Part shown: in pieces, positions 1-10,761 of the stretch
How the letters are laid out: each line of letters starts with the position of its first letter
How positions within the stretch are numbered: position 1 is the stretch's first letter
Source of the DNA: Mastigamoeba balamuthi
Taxonomy: Eukaryota; Evosea; Mastigamoebida; Mastigamoebidae
NCBI GenBank assembly: GCA_902651635.1
Contig: CACRSC010000023.1
Span: forward strand, 286,637-350,636
Reading direction: 5' to 3'
DNA length: 64,000 nucleotides
The notes under the pieces: model-generated
Told to the model about the DNA's origin: nothing
Seen by the model: only the letters and a program-made list of their open reading frames with translations
Databases searched by the model: none
Program-made: the position numbers and the translations under genes

Positions 1-138
1 GCTGAAGCTCGTTTTGGCCCTGTGGAGGTCCGTGTGCTTTCCTCTAAACCGCATTCCTCTGTGTTCTCAAGCTGACTGAGCGTACTGCAGACTGCGTTCC
101 TCGGCCAGACAGTCGGCCCTCCTGTTTTGTGGCTGCAG

Positions 139-1320
139 CTGCGCCACAACGGACTGTGCACCCACAACTCGTTCCTCGACGCCTTCGCCCGTCTCTGCGC
201 CCTGCATCCTCTTCTCCGCTGCAAGAGACTCTGGAGCGATCGCCAGAAGCGCTGCGTGGCCGTGGGTCCCGACCCCATCCCGTCGGAGCTGCCGGTGGAG
301 TTCCACGAGGGCTCGTCCAGGGACATCTCGTGGCTCTCGTTCACTCGGCGCGCGGGCACCAGCTGGACGCCGGCAGACGAGTTTCCGTGGGAGATCGAGG
401 TCCACGAGTCGGCGGAGGCTCCCGGGGTCGTGTGGCTCGTCATGCAAATCAGCCACGCCATCAGCGACGGCATGAGCCTCATTATGATGTTCAGCGAGCT
501 CTCGGCGCTGCTCTCGGGTCTCGACGTCGAGAGGACCGAGTTCAACATCCCCAAGCCGCTCGAGGAGCGCAGGCCCCAGCTGTGCGTGTCGGACCTGACC
601 GAAGAGCAATGGGCGAGCGCCATGAACGTGATGGGCGCCGCCAGGAAGGCCACCGAGAAGAGGATCGAGCCGATCATCGTATCCGAGACAATGGACGCCT
701 GCGTGACCTCGTCGCTGGCGGCCGCGTGCAAGCGGGAGCACGTCACCGTGACCGACGCCATCGCCGCCGCCCTGCTGATTGCCTCCCCGGCCGAGAACGT
801 CGAGATGATCCAGGCGATCAGCCTTCGCAAGCCCGGGGAGCCGGTGGCCTTCTGTCTCGACATCTCCGCCGCGTTCCTCCCCCTCGTCGACCCCTCTGGC
901 TGCTCGCTGTGGGACACCGCGCGCAAAGTGCACCGCGCCCTCAAGCATTGCCTCGAGTCGGGCGACAGCAACCATCTCAGCACCCCGGGAATCGTCAAGG
1001 CATATTGCGCCGAGTCGGAGGGCGCGCGGGTCCCGCTGAGCAAAGAGCCCATGCACACGATTCTCCTGAGCAGCATGGGAGACATAGAGAGGAGGCTCAA
1101 CGCGCGCACGGGCTCCTCGGAGGGCGCGTGCAAGTGGGAGGACTTTGCGGCGCTGGCGGGCAACCCCTACATCGCCGGGTGCACGTTCGTGTGGGCATCG
1201 ACGATGGGCGGAGTCCTCCGCCTGACGGCCACGGACATGGCGCCTCCCAGGGCTCCCGAGGAGATCCGCTCGCTCGTGGGCCGCGCGTTCCACCTCCTGG
1301 GAGCTGTGGCCGCCCCGTGA
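139..1320 (+). CDS. Condensation/alcohol-acetyltransferase-like CoA acyltransferase, 5' end missing
   Basis: The open frame reads to a stop at 1318-1320. It carries HAISDG (near 453-470), the HxxxDG catalytic motif of the CoA-dependent acyltransferase superfamily (condensation domains, alcohol acetyltransferases, wax-ester synthases, chloramphenicol acetyltransferase). About 395 residues are visible, close to a full AATase-type domain. No ATG fits the start. A 3' splice site ending CTGCAG at 138 joins in frame to a possible exon ending near base 27, so the true start lies left of the window. The acyl donor and acceptor cannot be told. The superfamily call is fairly firm; the subfamily is open. 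Confidence 0.7.
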   Translation: MRHNGLCTHNSFLDAFARLCALHPLLRCKRLWSDRQKRCVAVGPDPIPSELPVEFHEGSSRDISWLSFTRRAGTSWTPADEFPWEIEVHESAEAPGVVWLVMQISHAISDGMSLIMMFSELSALLSGLDVERTEFNIPKPLEERRPQLCVSDLTEEQWASAMNVMGAARKATEKRIEPIIVSETMDACVTSSLAAACKREHVTVTDAIAAALLIASPAENVEMIQAISLRKPGEPVAFCLDISAAFLPLVDPSGCSLWDTARKVHRALKHCLESGDSNHLSTPGIVKAYCAESEGARVPLSKEPMHTILLSSMGDIERRLNARTGSSEGACKWEDFAALAGNPYIAGCTFVWASTMGGVLRLTATDMAPPRAPEEIRSLVGRAFHLLGAVAAP

Positions 1321-1581
1321 AGCGCTTGCAACGCAGGCTCGGCTATGCCCACTCTCACAGCTCACAGACCGCATTTAACGATTGCCAAAGTCGTTAACAG
1401 CCGACAGTTTCAACCCGTTGTTGTTCTTTGAGTAAGTGCGAAAAGAGAAGCAGAACAGCGCCCGAGATTAATCGATAAGATATTCCTCTTCGTACCGCAC
1501 ACAGGAAAACTGCGTTTTCCGGTGACGTTGAGGGCGGAAAAGCAGAGTAATCGGTTGACAACCTTTGAATAGCACCTCGAA

Positions 1582-4384
1582 ATGCGCCTGTGTATTCTGG
1601 TGACCGCGGCCGCGGCTGTGCTGGCGGGGTACTGCGCCGTGTACCTCTCAGAGCCTCTGTGGCCTCACAGCGGGCCCCGCGTCGTCACGTGCGCGTTCGG
1701 GCCCTCTGATTCGCCGACTCTGCTGTCGTTCACAGTGCACCGCCGGAAATCCGACGGAGTGCTCGTCGTCGACGCCCCCAGGGGCCTGGACGCCGTCGCG
1801 GGCATTGGATACGCTCACGCCCTCGACCGCGCAGCCCAGATGCACGTGGCCCGTGTCGCGGCGACGGGGCGGGTGTCGGAAATGCTCGTGGCCACGCCAG
1901 AGACGCTCGCCTTCGACGTAGCGATGCGCAAGTACCGCCTGGCGCTTGTCGCAAACGAAACCGTTACGTATCCCAGCAACGCTCAGCCAAGCATCACACC
2001 ATTTCAATTCACCAAAGAGCGGTTGTCTTACCACGACTCTTGGCCGTTCGTGGAGAAAGAGTGCGCGGATGTTGGTAGTGCAACACCTGTGATGGCCATT
2101 GACACCTCGCTGTCCGCACAGGTCGCTGCTCTGGACAAAGGGGTTCTGGACCAGCTCCGCGCGTACACGACAGGGGTCAACAAGGCCTTCGCCGACAACG
2201 TGCGACCCGTGGAGCTCGCCGCTCTGCGTGCCTCGCTGCCGCCGTGGACACTGGAAGACACCATCGCCGTCACTCGCATGGCGGACATCGACGGCTTGCT
2301 GCAACTCAACTACGACGCCAAGGTGGCCCTCGGCACCATCCTGAGAGAGGCCGAGAGTGCCGAGGCAGGGCGCAGGACGCTCGGATGGCTGCTGAGGGGC
2401 GTCGTTCCCGAGGACCTCTTCGACGAGGAGCTTGCGAGGGCAGTGAGAGCCGTTGGGATCTACAGTTTCAGCGGCGCTCCCGACACGCCTGCAGCCACCA
2501 CCGCGAGCAACAACTGGGCCGTCGGCGCGGCTCGCTCAGCCACAGGCCACGCTCTCTTCGCCTCTGATCCTCGTATGCCCAACCAATTCCAATTGAAAAC
2601 TTGACGGAAACGAACGTTAAGATCTGAGGGTCGACCTGCTGCCACCGGTGCTGCAGGAGCTCATCATCGAGACCCCCGAGAACTACCTGGCTGGGTTCGG
2701 AATCCCCGGAATTCCCTGTGTGCTGTTCGGCAGGACCAAGCACATCGCGTTCGGCATGACCTACGGCTTTGCCGACACCACCGACGTCTTTGTCGAGAAC
2801 TGCGAGGGCAGCGCCTGCGTTTACGACGGCCACCTCGACCCCGTCACGTGGCACACGGAGGCCGTGCTCCGCCGTGGGATGGAGCCCGTGACCATCAGGA
2901 TGGCCTTCACACGCAACGGACTTTTGGACCTCGGCGACCCTGTTGTCGCCGACGGGTCCCAAGGTCCTCAGATAGAGAAGGGCTTCTATACTTCCTTGGC
3001 ATATCCCTTCTGTACGTCGTGCTCACCTGTGGACCTGATTGTCTCACTGCCCTGGTGCGCGTTTCTCCAGGGAGAATGAAGGAAACGCGGGGAATGGACA
3101 CCGTGCCGAAGGTTCTGTCTGCGAAAACCGTGCAGGAGGCATCAGATCTGCTTGGCAGGATAGAGATCGGCCTCAACTGGGTCACAGCCGACACCGAGGG
3201 CAGCATTGCGTACCAGCAGAGTGGAGCCATTCCCGTTCGTTCACACGTGTACGGCAGTCAGCTCAGGAAACCTCACATGTCTAATTGCCCTTGCCAGGGG
3301 GATGCCCATTCGCAAGGGCTGGGACAGCACGTTCTCGTGGAGTGGCCAGTTTGTTCCAACAGCAGATCTCGCCCACCTGGTCAATCCGCCAGAGGGAGTC
3401 ATCGTCACGGCAAATGGTCGTAATACCTTCCTGTGACCTCTTGCTGACAGTACATGCCTCAGACGAGTGGAATGTCCGCGGGAAACAGAGAGTCATAACT
3501 TACCACTTCGGGCACTGGAGAGCGGACAGGATCCGTGCACGTTTCGCAGCCATCCCAAAGCTCTGTGCGTGCGACTGTCCCCATTCTAGCTTATCAACAA
3601 GGTAACAGCTATTGAGGACATGAAAGCAGCCCAGACGGACGCTGGGTCACTGCAGTGCGAGGAGCTCATGGGTGTTGCGAGGGACCTGCTTCAGCCAATA
3701 GCAGCGGACCCAATAGGGAAATTGCTGCTATCGTTCAACTGCACGTTCACCAAGGGCTCGCAGGCGGCAACAGTGTTCATTACGTTCCACCGCACGCTCT
3801 TCACAGAAGCACTGGCGAGGCTCGGGGGCAACCGCAGTGTCTGGAGGGCTGTCGCCATGAAGCCCAACGTGGGTTGGCTACTACAGCACCTTGTGCTCGA
3901 ATATCCTGCAGAGCTCGACCCCGTTCTCTGGAGAGGCGAAACGCAGACACAGTTTTTCCTGCGCTCAGCGAGGACCGCCATCGCTTCGTTCGGAGGAAAG
4001 GAGATCGAGCCTCATGGGGCCAAGTTCAAGGCTGCCAGTCCGTCTGGCCTTTTCCTTGAATAACGCAAGTTCTGACTTTCGTGGGCAGATATCGTGTTTC
4101 TGGGGACGCTGCCGCTGTGGATGGGCCTCGACAGGGCAGTGGAAATCGGTGGCTGCACAGATTGCCCACTCGCATTGGGTGTTCACAGCAAAGAAGATGG
4201 CTTCGTCCCAGAGAGCAGGATTGCAGCATCGATGAGGCTCGTTTGTGATCTGGCCAAGCCGAGGATGTATGAGAGCATCGTCAGTGGTGGGCCGTCCGGT
4301 CGCCCACTGTCACCGTACTACACAAGTGAGCTCCGCCGCTGGGAAAGCCTGACGTACAAAGCTGTGGACCTGGACTCTGACTAA
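1582..4384 (+). CDS. Penicillin-acylase-type Ntn hydrolase (peptidase family S45), multi-exon
   Basis: Starts with a hydrophobic segment (residues 1-25) that can be a signal peptide or anchor. The motif TASNNWAVG near 2500-2525 contains the Ser that becomes the N-terminal nucleophile after self-cleavage in this family. It is followed by SDP and, across an intron at 2573-2621, HLRV, giving the family's SDPHL sequence. Later exons keep family landmarks: PENYLAGFGIPG (2670-2710), TEGSIAYQQSGAIP (about 3195-3235), GMPIRKGWD (about 3300), NPPEGVIVTANG (about 3385-3420), HFGHWRADRI (about 3510), and the C-terminal GGPSGRPLSP (about 4290). Five or six short introns are needed; those near 2573, 3423-3452 and 4060-4090 are clear, the others are approximate. 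It likely cleaves amide bonds of N-acyl compounds in a secreted or endosomal compartment; the substrate is unknown. Confidence 0.85.
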
Positions 4385-4546
4385 GGAAACAACACTCTTG
4401 CGCGATAGCAGATAGGAAGAACTCGTGATGACTGAACTCGTTTCTGAGTTGTCTCATTTGGGATGTGTGTCGGCTCGTGTTTGCTTTGCATGGATGTGCC
4501 GCGTTCAGCAGGGTAGCAGACCCACATTGAAGCATCAGAGGGCGCT

Positions 4547-6812
4547 TCAAGCATCCTCACTGCCCTTGAGTTGCGACAACTTGGCCTCGAGCTTCTCGTT
4601 CTTCTGGCATTCCTGTTCATATTACGATGTGGCGTTAGTGGGTGGCCTTCAAAGCCAACGAGTACCTCAAGGAACTCCTTTGTGATACGGTGGAACGCGC
4701 GCTCCTGCTCAACCAGCGCCTGGAGCTTCTCCTGCAGCTCGGTGCTCTGCAGGGGGCGACACGCGAGTGTCAGTGCTGTCGAAGGCATTTGGGATAGCGT
4801 GACCTTCTCCCTCTCTTTCGCGAGGTCTGCCTCCTTCTTCTCGTTGCTCTGCTGGACCTGCTTGGCGATGGCCTCCATCGACTCGACCAGCTTCTCCTTG
4901 TTGGCCTTGTCCTTCATCGCCTTCTCGTAGTTGCCCGTGATGGACTCGATGATCTCGACCTCCCTGCCCAGGCACACGCGTGTGTCCTCGAGGCGGTTGT
5001 ACGTGCAGTAGTAGCGGCGCGTCTCGACGAGCTTGGTGGCGACCTGCTCGTACAGCTCGACGAACATGCGCTGGTACTGCGCGAGCTCGGCCCTCGAGGG
5101 CACGTCGTCGATCTTCCTCTCGACCGTCGAGATGTCGCGCGTCTTCTTGGACCACAGCTGGCGGATCCTGGCGATCTTGTCGAGGTCCTTCTGCAGCGTG
5201 TCGTTGATCAGCTCGATGCGCTCCATGTCGTCGTCCCCGTACATCGACTTCTTCCTGCGCTCGATCTCCTCACGCAGCTGCGCCATCTGCCGCTTGCAGT
5301 TGGCCCTGAACCTCGCCTCCTGCCCCTTGAGGCTCTCGTTCAGCGCCACCAGCGCCCGCAGCTGGTTCAGTATCGTCGCGTTCTCAGGCGTCTCGAGCTG
5401 CTCCAGCTTGCGAATCTCGGCCACTATGCGCCTGTTCAGCCGCAGCTTCTTGGCCAGCTGCGTCTCCAGCGCCGCCACCTCCGCCTCCCTCTCCGCGTGC
5501 TTCTTCCTCATCTGCTCCAGCTGCCTGCGCACGCGCCGAGAGTGCCGTCAGCGGGTCCGCCAGAGCCGCTGCTGAGTGGGCTGCCGTGCGCACGCGCTGG
5601 CCCTGTCGATCTCCTTGAGCGTGTGGGCCGTCTTCTGGCGGAGGACCTTCTCGGCGAAGTTCTTCTGGCCCTGGCCCGACTGCCCCGCGGCCGCGGCCGC
5701 CTCGTCGTCGCCCGTGCCGTACCTGCTGGCCGCGTCCTGTATGTCCCGCGTCTCGATGTACGACCCCACGACGCTGCCCGCCACCTTGGCCCCGGCGCCG
5801 TCTGCCAGCGACGCCATGCCGCTCAGGTACTCGTCGTCCGTGTCGCCCGCGCCCCCGCGGCCCTCGGCCCCCGCGTCGGGGCCCTCGGACGACTCGGCCC
5901 GGGGCTTGAGGCGCAGCACGCCGTACTCGAGCAGCGTGTGCTTGCAGCTCGGCTGCGTCTCCTTGTGCCGGCGGAACTTGCGCTGGGGCCTGTACCGCGC
6001 CCTGACCTCCGCCATGAACGCCTCGGTGGCCGCCTTGGCCTCGTCAGCGGCCTGGCGTCACCGTCAGAATTCTGAGGATATCAGCGGAATCTCCGGGCGA
6101 AGATTTTGTACGGTGGGAGTGGAGGTGGGAGTGGAAGTGGGGCTCGAGCGCGGGGAGGCCGCAGGGGCGGCAGCGGCGCTCGTGGCCACCTCCTTGGCGA
6201 AGCGGTACTCGCTGAACGCGCGGGCGGTGTCGCCGCTCTCGTTGCGAGTCTCGATCACCTTCTTGATGAGCCACTGCACGACGGGGAAGATGCTCTTGTA
6301 GTCGTGGCCTTGGCGGTGTCGCGAATCAGTGATTTCCAGAACCAACCGGAATCAATCGACTGGGATTCCCGCGCATAAAATATCGCGGGGGACTAGATCC
6401 GCGTATCGGGCGGCGTGCCTTGGATCTGGTGCGTCTGCAGGGGGAACGGGCACTTCATGCGCACGAGCGCGCGGACGACAGACTCTCCGATGCGGATCTT
6501 CTGCCCCGTCGTCGCCGTCTCCTGGAACACATCGACGTCGACGTCGACGTTGCTCGCACTGATGGCCCACGCGAGCCCTCCGAGGACCTGCGCACCGTCG
6601 GTGGGCGTTGGCTGGGCCGAGAGGAGGGGGGCCAGCTGGCCCGCCGTTGGCTGGGCTGCCGGGGAGGGGCGGACCTTGTCGAAGGGCGAGATGCCCGTGA
6701 TGCGCGCGCGGAAGTACCCGCCGGTCAGGAGCAGCTCGAGGATCTGCTGGTAGCACGCCTGGGACTCGGCATCCAGAGGGCGGGCGGACTGGTCGCCCGA
6801 GCGCTGCGACAT
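4547..6812 (-). CDS. CCDC93: CCDC93-like subunit of the CCC (Commander) complex
   Basis: Seven exons: 6812-6675, 6587-6419, 6308-6190, 6051-5594, 5524-4804, 4746-4666, 4612-4547, coding about 583 residues (human CCDC93 is about 630). The N-terminal region has FDKVLGGLAWAI, a VDVDVFQE stretch, TGQKIRI, then MKCPFPLQTHQIQG joined to FPVVQWLIKKVIE; these match the conserved CCDC93 N-terminal domain. From about residue 300 to the end it is coiled coil. CCDC93 scaffolds COMMD proteins with CCDC22 in endosome-to-plasma-membrane recycling with retriever and WASH. The start ATG at 6812 begins a short lead-in to the conserved domain. The intron at 6309-6418 must start with GC for the HQIQG-HDYK junction to read through. 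Confidence 0.9.
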
Positions 6813-7002
6813 TGGTTGCTGCTGCGCGGAGGCGGAGGGTGCGGTTCAGGTGTGGGGAAAACGGCGTATCGCTCTGGCGAAGATACACGAATCAAGAGTT
6901 CTAGATATCTGACACGGGTGGCTGAGGGGGGATGCCAATTACACATTGCTGGAACTAGATCTGTGGGTGGTGCTTTTCAAAATGAGTGGGCGCGGGGCCA
7001 GG

Positions 7003-9933
7003 TCAGGCTGTGGGCCTGCTCCATTGGCTGACCTTCAGCGCCTTGTTCACGTAGTACTTGCGCCCGTTGGCGTCCCTCTCCTCCCAGCCCGCAGGAAGCG
7101 GCGCATCATCCTGCATCGGAGCCTACCGCACCGAGTCAGAGAGCCGGGCCACCACGCTCGCAGAGCAGAGAGCGCAGGACGCACCCTGGGAGACTCGGGC
7201 GGAGGGATAGAGTCGGCTGCGGGCCGCGACCACTGCGTCTTGCGCAGCGTCTTGTTATAGTAGTATTTGCGCCCAGACGAGGCATCGGTGACCTCGTCCC
7301 ACCCCGGGGGCAGCGCCTCGGCGTCGTCCATGTCGTCGCTGTGCATCAGCCCCGACGGCTTCTGGCCGCCCTTGTGCACCGCGACCTCCGCAGGCCGCCT
7401 CGGCGATATCTGGGGCGCCATGATCGCTGCAGCAGCCGACGCGGGCTGCACCGCTGCCGCAGAGGTCTGCAGCGCGGGCACGGCCGGGGCCTCGGCCCTC
7501 TTGCCGGCCTGCGCCTTCTCAATCGCCAGCGGCGTGCAGTCCGACGGGAGGATGTTCTTGGCGACGAGCTCCTCTGCCTTGGGACGCCTGCGGAAGAAGT
7601 CGAGGAGCCTCGACTTGACCGACTGCGTCTCCTTCTCGGGCTTCACGGGGCCGTCGGCGTGCTTGTGCGGCTCGGCAGCGGTCAGAGAGGCCGCCGGGAC
7701 AGACGGCGCTGCAGCCGACGCGCTGTTCGGGGAGACTGGGCCGCTTCCCGGGCGAGGCGAAGAGTTGGGCGACGGAGACCCGGGCCTGCACCACTGCGAG
7801 CGCTTCTCCGCTCGGTTGCTGTAGTAGACCCTGCCGTTGGCGTCGGTCTTCTCCTCCCAGCCGGGCGGCAGCGGCGGCTTCTCTGCATTCGACGCGCGCT
7901 GGGGGGAGGGAAGGCGAGGGGAACGCAGGTCAGTGCGAATTACGGGCCCTATACACCCCCTGCTCTCAACGTACAGGACGCTCCCACTGGGTAACGCGCA
8001 GGGCGCGGTTGTAGTAGTACGTGCGGCCCTTGGGGTCGGTGCACTGCTGCCAGCCGGGCGGCAGGTCGCTGTCGCTCTTCTGCAACTCGAGGGAGATCTC
8101 CCCGCGCACCGTCAGCGACCTGTGGAACGCCGGCGCCTGCGCCTGCGCGGCCCCGTCGAGCTTCCCCGAGCTCGTCGACTTGGCGCCCGGCGCCAGCACC
8201 AGCGAGGCGTCCTCGGTGCTCCGCGAGTGCTGCAGCTGCGACGCGCGCACGACCGGCGGGGTGTTGGTCGCCAGCGTCGCCGGCGGCGGCACGTCGACCA
8301 CACGCGAGGGCACCACCAGCGACTGCGGGCGCGTGCTGCTGCGCACAAACGGCGGCGGCGGCATGTCCGCGCCCGCAGACACAGGGGGCGCCGCGGGTGC
8401 CGCCATCGGCGGGGGCGGGATATCCACGACGGCCCCCTGCACCGCCGGCGGAGGCAGCGAGGGCGGCGCGATGTCGTCCGAGACAGAGGCCTTGCGCGGG
8501 GTCGGCGGCGGCGGCATAATGTCCTCAGAGACCGACGGCTTGCGCGGGATCGGCGGCGGCGCGATGTCGTCCGAGACGGACGGCTTGCGCGGGACGGGCG
8601 GCGGGGCTATGTCGTCCGAGACCGATGGCTTGCGCGGGACGGGCGGCGGCGCGATGTCGTCCGAGACGGATGGCTTGCGCGGGATGGGCGGCGGAGCGAT
8701 GTCGTCCGAGACCGACGGCTTGCGCGGGACGGGCGGCGGGGCGATGTCGTCCGCGGAGGCTCGGAGCGCGGAGGCGTCCGCAGGCGGGGGCCTGCACAGC
8801 GGGGGCGGGGGCTGCACCCTGCCCACCGACGGCAGCGCCGACGAGCTCCTCGCGTGCCCCGGCGCCGGCGGCGGCGGGACCCCGAGCGGCGGCGGCCTGA
8901 TCTGGTCGGCCCCGGGCGACGACGACAGCGCCGGCGAGTGCGCGTCCCGCGGGCTCTTGAAGTCCCTCGGCGGCATCAGCGGCGGCGGCGCCCCCACGGG
9001 CGACAGCGCCGACGCGGGCGACATGGCCGGCGACGGCAGCGACAGCGACGGCGGCGTCGGCGTCGACCTCTCGCACGGCGGCGGCGGCGTTGCGCGGCCG
9101 CCCGAGAGCGGCGGCGGGGGCTTGTTCCTGGGCGACCCGCTGCCGCTCGAGGGCGGCGGGGGCTTGGTCTTGCCCGACGAGGTCCTGCGCAGCGGCGCCG
9201 GGTGCTCCGCGGCCTGCGGGAACGGCACAATGTCCGGGGACGTCGGCGAGCCGGGGCCCGCGGCCAGCAGCGACGGCGGCGGTATGTCGACCGTCGCGTA
9301 GACGGCGGGCGGCGGCGGCACGTCGAGCTCGGCGGGGGCCGGCGGCGTGGCGGCGCCCGACGACGTGGCCCACGGCGAGTCGCTGCCCGCAGAGCACGCG
9401 CCCTCGGACCGCATCGTGTGCGACTTGTGGTGCCTGTGCGTGTGCTTGCGCTCGTCGTCCGACGGCTCGCGCTCCCTCAGCGACCTGCACTTTTGCTGCG
9501 ACTGGCCGCTCGACCTGTACAGCGACGCCCTCGCATCTGTGCGCGTCGTCGCAGTGACGTTAGTCCGACCCGACAATTAAAAAACGCCAACACGCGCGAA
9601 AAAACGGCGCCCCAGGGCCCCTGAGCGCGACGCTCGCTTCCATTATGACGCCGCGTGACACTGGCGGGGAAGAAAAGCGCGGAAAAGCGACAAAAACGCG
9701 CCTTTGCTCGAGCCCCTGCTGCGCGACCTCTGCGGCTCGCAGTCCCTCGCGGGCAGCGGCGGCGGCGCGTCGTCCTCGTCGGCCCCGGGGGGCGCCGCGT
9801 CCTCGTCGGCCTCTGCCTCGGCCTGCGCCTGCTGCGCGGGCCTCGCGACGGGCCTGGGCAGCGGCGGCGGGGGCGCGTCCACCGGGGGCGGTATGTCGGC
9901 CGCGTCAAACGGCGGCGGCGGTATGTCGACCAT
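7003..9933 (-). CDS. Proline-rich protein with four WW domains and an RPEL actin-binding motif
   Basis: Exons run from ATG at 9933 to about 9700, from about 9536 or 9514 to 7975, 7898-7185, and 7122-7003. The first intron's borders are ambiguous; the introns at 7899-7974 and 7123-7184 are clear. The N-terminal two thirds is proline-rich (DIPPPPF repeats, a six-copy PPPxPRKPSVSDD array). Four WW domains follow: LPPGWQQ...YYYNRALRVTQW, LPPGWEE...YYSNRAEKRSQW, LPPGWDE...YYYNKTLRKTQW and LPAGWEE...YYVNKALKVSQW. Between WW2 and WW3 lies RRRPKAEELVAKNILP, a good match to the RPEL motif that binds monomeric actin. It should act in cortical actin or adhesion signalling through PPxY, SH3 and G-actin contacts. 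Domain calls are firm; the overall architecture I do not recognise. Confidence 0.85.
8462..8760 (-). repeat. 45-nt tandem repeat encoding PPP(V/I)PRKPSVSDDIA
   Basis: About six head-to-tail 45-nt units inside the WW/RPEL gene encode 15-residue units. Five are near-identical (DIAPPPVPRKPSVSD type) and one is diverged (PPPPTPRKA). Each carries PxxxPR, the ligand type known for CIN85/CD2AP SH3 domains, plus a Ser-rich acidic linker. Third-position differences between units show that they are not assembly copies. Confidence 0.9.
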
Positions 9934-10761
9934 CTTGCGTGGGGGGTGCGCGCGTCGCGAGGTCCTGCGGGCCTGGTTCCGTCACTGGTGGGCCCACAGG
10001 CACCCTTGGGCGGGGGGAGGGGTGGGTGAGAGGTGTTGAGGGGCCCCCGGAGAAGAGGGAGGAAGGGGGGGAGGTACTGTGGGGCCGGGGGGTAGGTTTT
10101 TTTTATAAAGCGAGGTGCTGGATGAATCTCGGGTGATTAGAATTGCCAAGCGGGGACAAAGGTGCTCTGGGAAAGCGAAATGTGGCAAACCTGTGTCAGG
10201 AGTGCCGATGCGGGCGGGAGTGGATGCCGCGTGCACCACGGTCGCTGCGGAGGCTCGGAATGCGGGAACGGCCCGTGCAGAATCAGGAATAAAGTGCGAA
10301 AGCTGATTTCTTGACTGCCGAGAAGAATATCTCGCCCTGTACGCACGCACCGCGGGGTGCGAAATTGCACCGCCCCTGATCTCTACTTGCCGGGTCTTCT
10401 CCCGCCGTATAGCGAGCGCACGGGCTGACTGCGCTGCAACCTACTCTGAGTGGAAGTAGCGGTAGCGGGGGTCGATGCGTTGAGGAGGTGTCCGAACTGT
10501 GGGCGCCACAGGCATCGACCGCGTTTGGGGCACACCCGGCAACCCGCCGAGGGAACAACTTCGCGGTGTGTGCCCCAGACGCGCGGACCGTGGCATCGGA
10601 TGCACCCCCGCCGGGGAGGAGGATATGCATTGTGACGTAGCGCGTACGTGGCCAGAGTGCTATTTGCGTCAGGGGAGAATCTATTTTTCTCTCAGAATAA
10701 CAACACAACCACTGCAAGACAGTCAAAAGCAGGAACACACTGCAGCACACCGACACCGAGC
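9934..10761. other. Intergenic region between divergent genes
   Basis: Lies between the start of the WW/RPEL gene (minus) and the Cache-like gene (plus). It holds a T-run with TTTATAAAG near 10098-10111 that could be a TATA-like element. Short open frames here have no recognisable domains. No RNA gene seen. Confidence 0.4.

Noticed and set aside
1582-4384. Penicillin acylase as a pseudogene with frameshifts
   Set aside because: Every frame change coincides with a GT/AG pair and leaves family motifs intact, so introns explain the breaks.
8462-8760. CRISPR-like array
   Set aside because: The repeats are contiguous 45-nt coding units without spacers, in frame with a proline-rich protein.
7837-9624. 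Plus-strand 595-codon open frame opposite the WW/RPEL gene
   Set aside because: The product is almost pure Arg/Gly/Ala/Pro, the complement shadow of proline-rich coding. The minus strand carries clear WW domains.
9537-9702. A fifth GC-AG intron in the WW/RPEL gene (AAAG/GCGCG)
   Set aside because: An ordinary GT donor (GC/GTTTTTG) with acceptor at 9515 also keeps the frame, so a GC donor is not required.
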